From Ferruginibacter sp. (GTDB taxonomy: Bacteria; Bacteroidota; Bacteroidia; Chitinophagales; Chitinophagaceae): a stretch of DNA of 6,451 bases. Below are positions 1-5,789 of this stretch, piece after piece. A program made the translations under genes and the position numbers. The stretch is taken from positions 1-6,451 of the forward strand of contig JANYFI010000333.1 of NCBI GenBank assembly GCA_025362765.1, in the 5' to 3' direction. Within the stretch, counting starts at the first letter, position 1. Each line of letters begins with the position of its first letter. Below the pieces are notes generated by a model. That model was not told where the DNA came from. It did not search any database and was given only the letters and a program-made list of their open reading frames with translations.

Positions 1-1002
1 AACAACCTGTATGGTTAAATTACCGGACAAAAGATTGGTGATATTTTCGTATCCTACTCCCAATGTTGCGGGGTTAAAATAGCCGACTATCCCCACCGCT
101 ACTCCACCAATGGCAGGCCACCACATCCAGTGAATGGGTAAATGCTCAAACATATCTTCTATAAAATAAACTGTTTTGGTAACACCTACCGAAAGCAATC
201 CCATGGCAATACCCATGAGGCTGTATACTAATAAAGCGCTGTTCGAAGGCATGCTTATCTCCTTCATTCCGCCAAAAACATAGCCCGGTTCAAAGAAAAA
301 ATGATGACCTGCAGCACCGGTAATACAAGCCAACGCAACAGGAATAATAGAACGGGGCGAAAACTCAAACAACAATAATTCAATGGCTAAAAATATGCCT
401 GCAAGCGGGCTGCCAAAAATGGCGGACATACCAGCGGTAGCGCCTGCTGCAAGTAAAATTTTTCGCTCATGGTGAGTGATTTTTATTAGCTGGCCAATGG
501 TGGAACCAAGCGCTCCTCCGGTGGCGATGATTGGCCCCTCCGCTCCAAATGGGCCGCCACTGCCAATGGCGATGGCTGATGACAATGGTTTTAGGTAACT
601 GATAGCGGGCTTAATCTTACTTTGATTGGTAAGTATTTGCTCCATCGCTTCGGGAATACCATGACCACGAATGGCCTTTGAACCGTACAGCGCCATTAGC
701 CCAACAATTACTCCACCAATTGCAGGAATGGCAATAACGAACAAACCAAGTGAGTTACCTACTGGTGTAATATGCGCAATACTTACATTTCCATAAAAAG
801 AAATATTGGTTACCAGGTTAATCAACAGCACCAATAGTTTGGCAATTACGCTTATTACAGCACCAATTAGAATAGCCAATAACGAAATAGTAATAATGCG
901 TGTTTTTCTCTCCTCTTTAACCGCGGCGTTTTCAAATTCAAATGTGGAGCTAAGCGACACTGATATAGGTATTGCCCCGGACTTCCTTTTCTGTTTAGAC
1001 AT
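1..1002 (-). CDS. ClC-family voltage-gated chloride channel/transporter, partial (C-terminus beyond left edge)
   Basis: Integral inner-membrane anion channel or Cl-/H+ antiporter of the ClC family. I translated 334 residues from the reverse strand; the frame is open to base 1, so the C-terminal part is missing. The three ClC selectivity regions are visible: RGHGIPE at 112-118 (equivalent of GSGIPE), GSGGPFGAEGP at 147-157 with the gating glutamate at E155, and FGSPLAG at 196-202. Many hydrophobic helices lie between about 36 and 310, after a charged cytoplasmic N-terminus of about 35 residues. The ATG at 1002 is the first after an in-frame TGA and has no Shine-Dalgarno. The residue aligned with the internal proton glutamate of exchangers (E203 of the E. 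coli protein) appears to be leucine (L209, in AIELLL), which is channel-like. The gene follows the Crp/Fnr gene by 78 bp on the same strand and could be co-transcribed with it. Whether CBS domains follow cannot be seen. The family call is secure; channel versus antiporter is not settled. Confidence 0.93.
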   Translation of the reverse strand, partial: MSKQKRKSGAIPISVSLSSTFEFENAAVKEERKTRIITISLLAILIGAVISVIAKLLVLLINLVTNISFYGNVSIAHITPVGNSLGLFVIAIPAIGGVIVGLMALYGSKAIRGHGIPEAMEQILTNQSKIKPAISYLKPLSSAIAIGSGGPFGAEGPIIATGGALGSTIGQLIKITHHERKILLAAGATAGMSAIFGSPLAGIFLAIELLLFEFSPRSIIPVALACITGAAGHHFFFEPGYVFGGMKEISMPSNSALLVYSLMGIAMGLLSVGVTKTVYFIEDMFEHLPIHWMWWPAIGGVAVGIVGYFNPATLGVGYENITNLLSGNLTIQVV

Positions 1003-1080
1003 TAGTAATAACAATTTAGCCGCAAAGGTCGCTCAGAAAACAGGACTGTTAATTGCCAAATGGCAACTAATGGCGACAAA

Positions 1081-1692
1081 TTACTTTTTGGAAAACTCCT
1101 TCCTGATTCTGCTCAGGGAAGTTCTGGTAATGCCAAGGTAGGTGGCAATATCTTTTAGAGGAGCGTATTGAAAAATATCAGGACTGTTGGTTAAAAGACT
1201 GATGTAGCGCTCTTCTGCAGTTTGATGCAGCATGGAGAGCATTCTTTGTTTGAGCTCTTCATAAGAGCCTACCAGCATGGACCTTCCAAATTCCCTGAAT
1301 TCAGGCATAGAGTGAAACGCTACCTGGAGGTTGTCGAAAGTAATGTACCAGGCCGTACAGTCGGTTAGCGCCCGGAAGGTTTCCTGCGCCTGCCCTCTTT
1401 TAAAGAAGGAAAATAATTCGCACACTACCTGGTTATTTGTATAAAAGCTAGTGGTAATGTCGTCTCCTTTAGTGTCGAACGTATAGGCTCTTACAAAGCC
1501 GTTTACCAAAAAATAATATTCATTGCAAACTTTCCCTTCTTCAAAAAGTATATTGCCTTCAAAGACTGTTTTCTCTGTAAACCGATCTGCAATTTCCCCG
1601 GCTTTTAAAGCCGTAATAGAAAGGTGCGTTTGTATAAACTCAACTAAAGGCCCCCTGTTAATCGCCTCCGGATTATTATTCGTCTTTTTCAT
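1081..1692 (-). CDS. Crp/Fnr-family transcriptional regulator
   Basis: Cytoplasmic DNA-binding regulator of 203 residues, near the usual family length. Residues about 20-125 form the cyclic-nucleotide-binding-like beta-barrel (for example ILFEEGKVCNEYYFLVNGFV at 48-67). A long dimerisation helix covers about 126-165. A C-terminal helix-turn-helix spans about 175-200, with recognition helix TRTSLSRIRKEF at 189-200. Only three cysteines are present (C56, C91, C112) and they are not clustered at the N-terminus, so an FNR-type 4Fe-4S sensor is unlikely. The cAMP-contacting residues of E. coli CRP are not evident either, so the signal is unknown. The recognition helix keeps the SR pair of FNR but has T191 where FNR has the glutamate that reads the TTGA half-site. 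The ClC gene lies downstream on the same strand and the tRNA-Ala terminator lies upstream. The start is ATG at 1692 without a Shine-Dalgarno. I could not find a consensus promoter in front of it. Confidence 0.92.
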   Translation of the reverse strand: MKKTNNNPEAINRGPLVEFIQTHLSITALKAGEIADRFTEKTVFEGNILFEEGKVCNEYYFLVNGFVRAYTFDTKGDDITTSFYTNNQVVCELFSFFKRGQAQETFRALTDCTAWYITFDNLQVAFHSMPEFREFGRSMLVGSYEELKQRMLSMLHQTAEERYISLLTNSPDIFQYAPLKDIATYLGITRTSLSRIRKEFSKK

Positions 1693-1826
1693 TACAGATT
1701 GAAGATAAGAAAACGATCAATTGAAAATGCACCGCTAAGTTAGTTACAGTTAAGGTTTCGCCTGCAGAAATGAAAAATGATTGGTGAAGAAACCGAAAGA
1801 CATGTAAATAAAGGATGCATTTCAGC
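1693..1826. other. Gene-free stretch between Crp/Fnr gene and tRNA terminator
   Basis: About 130 bp that must hold the promoter of the minus-strand Crp/Fnr gene. I found no TAnnTTTG/TTTG pair on the reverse strand, no TGA-N6-TCA palindrome, and no convincing small gene. A reading frame that runs through this stretch and on across the tRNA is an artefact of translating the tRNA sequence. Confidence 0.5.
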
Positions 1827-1859
1827 AATAAAAAAAGGTTCCAACTACTTGAAACCTTT
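1827..1859 (-). terminator. Rho-independent terminator of tRNA-Ala
   Basis: Read on the minus strand, the arm AAAGGTTTCAA (1859-1849) pairs with TTGGAACCTTT (1844-1834). This gives an 11-bp stem with one T-G pair and a 4-nt GTAG loop, followed by further Ts (1833-1830) and an AT-rich tail. It starts 12 bp after the tRNA 3' end. On the plus strand the stem is not followed by a T-run, so it acts in the minus direction. It should insulate the Crp/Fnr-ClC pair from tRNA transcription. Confidence 0.88.
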
Positions 1860-1871
1860 CTGAAGAATGCG

Positions 1872-1944
<73 letters not shown>

Positions 1945-1954
1945 AAACGGAGTG

Positions 1955-1985
1955 CAAATATATACGCATTGTTATTTGTGTCAAA
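1955..1985 (-). promoter_or_regulatory. Bacteroidota-type promoter of tRNA-Ala
   Basis: On the reverse strand, TTTG (1985-1982) is followed by 19 bp and then TATATTTG (1962-1955), matching the phylum's primary sigma factor consensus of TTTG, 19-21 bp, TAnnTTTG. Transcription would begin within a few bases of the mature tRNA 5' end at 1944, leaving almost no 5' leader. Confidence 0.75.
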
Positions 1986-2051
1986 ATCAATTTTTAAAGG
2001 GTGACATTTTAAAGGATAACTATTTATCGGTGATTGCGGGTGCAGCTAATT

Positions 2052-2082
2052 TTTGCCGTCACCAAAAAAACCAGTAGGTTTG
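2052..2082 (+). promoter_or_regulatory. Bacteroidota-type promoter of the LOG-family gene
   Basis: TTTG at 2052-2055, 19 bp, then TAGGTTTG at 2075-2082: an exact match to the TTTG/TAnnTTTG consensus with the same spacing as the divergent tRNA promoter. The expected transcription start near 2088-2090 leaves a 5' leader of only about 10 nt before the ATG at 2099. The stretch 1986-2051 between the two divergent promoters shows nothing else I can name. Confidence 0.7.
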
Positions 2083-2098
2083 ATGCCAATTATCAACA

Positions 2099-2842
2099 AT
2101 GCCACAAGTACCGCCAATAGCCACCGCAAAAGCAGAAATTAAATTTTTAGCCGGGCCGCAAAGCCGCTTAAAGGAATTACATTTTGCCATTAAAGTATTG
2201 TTTGAATTTATAAAAGGATTCAGGGCACTGCATTTTGTGGGGCCCTGCGTTACCATATTTGGATCAGCCCGTTTTAAAGATGGTCACCCCTATTTTGAAA
2301 AAACAGAAGAGCTTGCCGCAAGAATTGCCCAACTGGGCTTTACCATTATGACGGGTGGCGGCCCCGGTATTATGGAAGCAGCCAATAAAGGCGCCCGGGA
2401 AGCAGGTGGCCGCAGCGTGGGCTGTAATATCGTGTTGCCGCATGAACAACAACACAATCCATACCTGGATAAATGGGTAAACATTAAATACTTTTTTGTC
2501 CGCAAAACACTGCTGCTGAAATATTCTTACGCCTTTGTGGTAATGCCGGGAGGCTTTGGCACCATGGATGAATATTTTGAAGCCCTTACCCTGATACAAA
2601 CGAAAATGATCAGTGAATTTCCAATCGTAATTTTTGATACCAAATTTCATGCAGCGCTGTTGGCGCATATTGAAACCATGAAACAGGAACTGACCATTTC
2701 CCCCGGTGATACCAATTTATTTTTGGTGACAGATTCAGTCGATGAAGCAGTAGCCTACATTCAAAAAAACACCATTGTAAAATTTAACCTACAGCCAGAA
2801 AAACCCCGGCGGCCGTTTAAATGGCTGGCAGAAAGTTCATAG
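2099..2842 (+). CDS. LOG-family (TIGR00730) Rossmann-fold protein, probable nucleoside 5'-monophosphate phosphoribohydrolase
   Basis: Cytoplasmic 247-residue protein of the LOG family, older annotations of which read 'lysine decarboxylase-like'. Characterised members split cytokinin riboside 5'-monophosphates or related nucleotides into free base and ribose 5-phosphate. Diagnostic motifs: a TGGGPGIMEAANKGA loop at 85-99, R136-K137 (catalytic arginine motif), and PGGFGTMDE at 150-158, whose E158 is the second catalytic residue. The Rossmann core starts at about residue 48 (GPCVTIFGSAR). About 45 helical residues precede it, making the protein longer than minimal LOG enzymes but usual for this subgroup. 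ATG 2099 is the first after an in-frame TGA at 2081, sits just behind a consensus promoter, and has no Shine-Dalgarno. It is probably monocistronic: 164 bp and a small hairpin separate it from ccoI. The true substrate in bacteria of this kind is not established. Confidence 0.92.
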   Translation: MPQVPPIATAKAEIKFLAGPQSRLKELHFAIKVLFEFIKGFRALHFVGPCVTIFGSARFKDGHPYFEKTEELAARIAQLGFTIMTGGGPGIMEAANKGAREAGGRSVGCNIVLPHEQQHNPYLDKWVNIKYFFVRKTLLLKYSYAFVVMPGGFGTMDEYFEALTLIQTKMISEFPIVIFDTKFHAALLAHIETMKQELTISPGDTNLFLVTDSVDEAVAYIQKNTIVKFNLQPEKPRRPFKWLAESS

Positions 2843-2864
2843 TCAAAATACACTATTGACTATG
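2838..2864. repeat. 9-bp inverted repeat (hairpin) at the LOG gene stop codon
   Basis: CATAGTCAA (2838-2846) and TTGACTATG (2856-2864) are perfect reverse complements around a 9-nt loop. The left arm contains the TAG stop of the LOG gene. The right arm contains, on the opposite strand, the TAG of an unexplained reverse reading frame ending at 2860. There is no T-run on either side, so it is not a classical intrinsic terminator. It may stabilise the mRNA 3' end or help termination by another route. Confidence 0.5.
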
Positions 2865-2902
2865 CGGCCTCCCAAAACTTGTGCTCAATATAATGGTGCC
2901 GG

Positions 2903-2916
2903 GTGATATCAATCAT
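2903..2916. promoter_or_regulatory. FNR-like box A upstream of ccoI
   Basis: GTGAT-ATCA-ATCAT matches 8 of 10 defined positions of the FNR consensus TTGAT-N4-ATCAA, and the core is TGA-N6-TCA. It overlaps a further inverted repeat, TGATAT-N5-ATATCA (2904-2920). Its centre is about 97 bp before the proposed ccoI start. FNR/FixK/ANR-type proteins are known to control cbb3 oxidase genes in proteobacteria; use of the same box here is inference. Confidence 0.35.
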
Positions 2917-2923
2917 ATCATTG

Positions 2924-2937
2924 TTGACCTGCATCAT
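2924..2937. promoter_or_regulatory. FNR-like box B upstream of ccoI
   Basis: TTGAC-CTGC-ATCAT matches 8 of 10 FNR consensus positions. It lies 21 bp (two helical turns) from box A, so both boxes face the same side of the helix. This supports a tandem operator, but the core promoter is unclear. A TA-N3-TTTG stretch at 2975-2983 would be the -7 element with one base too many and no TTTG partner upstream. Confidence 0.35.
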
Positions 2938-3006
2938 CTTCCCCCAAAAAAACTTACCTGATTTTTGTAGCTGATATTTTTTGATAACCGCTACAAACCA
3001 GCATTC

Positions 3007-5421
3007 ATAAAAACAGCTACCACCATACAGGTCAATTGCTTTCACTGCGGTGAACAATGTGATGAAATTATTGAAGCCGACAGCAAACCATTTTGCTGCG
3101 AAGGTTGCAAACAGGTGTACCTGTTGCTGAATGAAAATAATCTTTGCACTTATTACAATTTTGATAAAAACCCCGGCATCAAAGCAAAAGGAAAATTTGT
3201 GGCCGAACGCTTTGCATACCTCGACGATGCCACTACTATAAACAAACTGGTACAATACTGCAGCAGTACGCAAACGAATGTAACATTCAGCCTGCCGCAA
3301 ATGCATTGTTCCAGTTGTGTTTTTTTACTGGAGAACCTGCATCGCATTGAACCGGGCATTACCAAATCGCAGGTTAATTTTCAGCGCCGGGAAGTATTTA
3401 TTATTTTTGATCCTGTAGCCATTAATCTGCGCAAAGTAGTGGAATTGCTTGCCTTTATTGGCTATGAACCGGCACTGAGTTTAAAGGACGGCAGCAAAAA
3501 AAAGAAAGTTACCTATAACAAAAAGCAGATTTACCAGATTGGTGTGGCAGGCTTCTGCTTTTCCAATATCATGATGCTGAGTTTTCCTGAATACTTTTCA
3601 TCCGGCCATATTGAACAGGCTGGTTTAAAAGAAGTTTTCACCTGGCTCAATTTATTTTTATCACTGCCTGTATTATTTTTCAGTGCTTCTTCTATTGTTA
3701 TTTCGGCCTGGAAAGGCCTGCGGAAGCGATTTTTAAACATTGATGCGCCGATTACCCTCGCCATTATTGTTACCTTCAGCAGAAGCTATTACGAAATTAT
3801 TTCAGGCCATGGCGCAGGCTATCTTGATTCAGGCACCGGCATTGTTTTTTTTATGCTAATCGGCAGATGGTTTCAAAATAAAACCTACGATTCCTTTTCA
3901 TTTGACCGTGATTATACATCTTACTTTCCACTGGGCGTAAGTATTATTCAAAACGGTACAGAAAAAAATATTCCTGTTACGCAGTTACAGAAAAATGATT
4001 GCATTATTATCCGCAACGGAGAAATGATACCGGCCGATGCCATTTTATTGAAAGGCGAAGCGAGTGTAGATTACAGCTTTGTAAGCGGCGAAAGTACGCC
4101 CCTGCAAAAAAATATGGGCGAACTGATTTATGCAGGTGGCAAGCAATGTGGCAGCGCCATCGAACTACAGATTATCAACGAAGTATCGCAAAGCTATATC
4201 ACGCAGTTATGGAACAATGATATCTTTAAACATAAAAAAAATCAGGAGCAATCATTTATTCATCCCTGGAGCCGGTACTTTACGCTGGTATTATTTTCTG
4301 TTGCCATTGTTACGGCAATCTACTGGTCCATTGCTGATACCAGCAGGTTATTGCCTGCCGTTACCGCCGTACTTATTGTAGCCTGTCCCTGTTCATTGTT
4401 GCTTTCGGCAACGTTTACTTACGGCAACATGCTGCGTATTTTTGGCAAAAATAAACTGTATCTTAAAAACGCTGGTGTAATTGAAAGTATGGCCAAGGCC
4501 GATACGGTTATTTTTGATAAAACAGGAACGATTACGCAAAGCAATACCTCGCAGGTATTATATAAAGGCACCCCGCTAAGCAACCGTGAACTGGCCGCTA
4601 TAAAAGCCGTCACCAGGCAATCCGCACATCCGTTAAGTAAAATTATTACCGCTACGTTAGGTAATGTAAACAACGACCAGTTATTAACGGTGAATGGTTT
4701 TAAGGAATTTGCCGGAAAGGGAATTGAGGCCACGGTAAATGATATCCCGCTAAAAATTGGTTCCTCATCTTTTGTGAATGAGCCGTATGAGCCGGAGGGG
4801 TATGGAACCGGATCTCATATTCATGTGCAACTGAATAAAATACACATGGGCACCTTTACCATCAGCAACCAATACAGGCCAGGCATTAAAGAGGCCGTTT
4901 CGCTGCTACAGCATAAGGGATACGAACTGCACTTATTATCTGGTGATAATGATACCGAAAAAAATACACTCACCCGGTTGTTTGGCAAAAACACTGATGT
5001 ACAGTTCAATCAATCGCCGCAAAATAAACTGGATACCATACAACAATTACAACAGCAACATAAAAATGTACTGATGTTTGGCGATGGCCTCAACGATGCA
5101 GGCGCCCTGATGCAAAGCGATACCGGCATTGCCGTTAGCGATAACACAACCCAGTTTTCGCCTGCATGTGATGCCATCATTGATGGCGCCAACATACGGC
5201 TCGCTCCTCAGTTGCTGGCTTATGCCAAAGCGGGTAAAAAAATTGTAGCGGCCAGTTTTATACTGTCTATTTTATACAATGTTGCAGGATTATCTTTTGC
5301 GGTACAGGGCACCCTCGCCCCAATTGTGGCAGCTATATTAATGCCCGCCAGCAGCATCAGCATAGTATTGCTGGTAACACTGCTGTCTTCATTCACTGCA
5401 AAAAGAATTGGATTAAAATAG
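3007..5421 (+). CDS. ccoI: cbb3 oxidase-associated copper-transporting P1B-type ATPase CcoI (FixI)
   Basis: Inner-membrane ATPase that exports Cu(I) to the periplasmic side for cbb3 oxidase assembly. Counting from the proposed start (804 residues): a cysteine cluster C11-x2-C14-x3-C18 and C30-C31-x2-C34 (ATPase metal-binding domain); an HMA domain with MHCSSC (C101, C104); actuator SGES (E362); transmembrane CPC (C460, C462); phosphorylation site DKTGT (D504); HP at 541-542; GDGLND at 692-697; and the late-helix copper ligands YN (757-758) and MPASS (779-783). All catalytic residues are present. Start problem: the first ATG/GTG/TTG of the open frame is GTG 3115, which would delete the conserved cysteine cluster. 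Upstream of it, back to the in-frame TAG at 2968, there is no ATG, GTG or TTG. ATA at 3007 gives a typical short N-terminus (x-KTATTIQVNCFHCG) and is my choice; GTG 3115 (768 residues) is the formal alternative. It leads the ccoS-ccoN cluster. The call is firm, the start is not. Confidence 0.93.
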   Translation: MKTATTIQVNCFHCGEQCDEIIEADSKPFCCEGCKQVYLLLNENNLCTYYNFDKNPGIKAKGKFVAERFAYLDDATTINKLVQYCSSTQTNVTFSLPQMHCSSCVFLLENLHRIEPGITKSQVNFQRREVFIIFDPVAINLRKVVELLAFIGYEPALSLKDGSKKKKVTYNKKQIYQIGVAGFCFSNIMMLSFPEYFSSGHIEQAGLKEVFTWLNLFLSLPVLFFSASSIVISAWKGLRKRFLNIDAPITLAIIVTFSRSYYEIISGHGAGYLDSGTGIVFFMLIGRWFQNKTYDSFSFDRDYTSYFPLGVSIIQNGTEKNIPVTQLQKNDCIIIRNGEMIPADAILLKGEASVDYSFVSGESTPLQKNMGELIYAGGKQCGSAIELQIINEVSQSYITQLWNNDIFKHKKNQEQSFIHPWSRYFTLVLFSVAIVTAIYWSIADTSRLLPAVTAVLIVACPCSLLLSATFTYGNMLRIFGKNKLYLKNAGVIESMAKADTVIFDKTGTITQSNTSQVLYKGTPLSNRELAAIKAVTRQSAHPLSKIITATLGNVNNDQLLTVNGFKEFAGKGIEATVNDIPLKIGSSSFVNEPYEPEGYGTGSHIHVQLNKIHMGTFTISNQYRPGIKEAVSLLQHKGYELHLLSGDNDTEKNTLTRLFGKNTDVQFNQSPQNKLDTIQQLQQQHKNVLMFGDGLNDAGALMQSDTGIAVSDNTTQFSPACDAIIDGANIRLAPQLLAYAKAGKKIVAASFILSILYNVAGLSFAVQGTLAPIVAAILMPASSISIVLLVTLLSSFTAKRIGLK

Positions 5422-5578
5422 TTATTCATAAGCCATTCTGTTTACCAGATTGACCAAATAGAAACACAACCCATAAACAGTTTCAGGACTTATGACGAAT
5501 ATCACCCTACCCATGTTGCTTCATCATGCTTTTTAGTACTACTACCTGATACATTTGCTCCAATTAAACTATACACCA
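5422..5578 (+). promoter_or_regulatory. Intergenic region before ccoS with FNR-like site and -7 element
   Basis: This 157-bp gap is unusually wide for a cco cluster. It holds a weaker FNR-like palindrome, ATGAC-GAAT-ATCAC at 5492-5505 (7 of 10 positions, core TGA-N6-TCA), and a TACATTTG at 5550-5557 that fits the TAnnTTTG -7 element. I see no TTTG at the right distance upstream, so the promoter is incomplete. If it is used, transcription would start near 5563, before the TTG start at 5579, with the palindrome centred roughly 64 bp upstream. No terminator after ccoI was found. Confidence 0.35.
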
Positions 5579-5767
5579 TTGAGTGCATTATTTGTATTAA
5601 TCAGCATTAGCATCGTAGTAGCAAGCAGCTTTTTAGCCGCTTTTTTGTGGAGTGTGAACAAAGGACAGTATGATGATGACTATACGCCGTCGGTTAGAAT
5701 GCTATTCGATGACGAAATAAAACCAGTAACAACAACCATCCCTAAAGAAGTTCCAAAAAAAATCTAA
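5579..5767 (+). CDS. ccoS: cbb3-type cytochrome oxidase assembly protein CcoS
   Basis: Small single-span inner-membrane protein (62 residues) required in studied bacteria for cofactor (heme b and CuB) insertion into cbb3 oxidase subunit I. It shows one hydrophobic helix at residues 3-23 (ALFVLISISIVVASSFLAAF), then the family signature WSVNKGQYDDDYTPSVRMLF at 25-44, followed by DDE and a lysine- and proline-rich tail. Start choice: the open frame has no ATG after the in-frame TAG at 5534-5536. TTG 5579 gives MSALFV..., which lines up with the usual MSxxxxL start of the family. TTG 5555 would add eight residues but lies inside a possible -7 promoter element. An ATG at 5513 is in frame but is cut off by that TAG. 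ccoN follows after 22 bp, so the two are surely co-transcribed. Confidence 0.9.
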   Translation: MSALFVLISISIVVASSFLAAFLWSVNKGQYDDDYTPSVRMLFDDEIKPVTTTIPKEVPKKI

Positions 5768-5789
5768 ACCAAAACAAATAAATAATCAT

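Noticed and set aside
806..1141. Plus-strand reading frame across the ClC start
   Set aside because: Antisense shadow of the ClC N-terminus and the Crp/Fnr 3' end; no promoter or recognisable domain.
2264..2668. 134-codon reverse reading frame inside the LOG gene
   Set aside because: It is antisense to a strongly conserved enzyme with all its motifs and has no family features of its own.
2893..2961. ATG 2893 in the same frame as ccoI as a possible upstream start
   Set aside because: The frame is closed by TGA at 2959-2961 and TAG at 2968-2970, and the intervening residues do not resemble a CcoI N-terminus.
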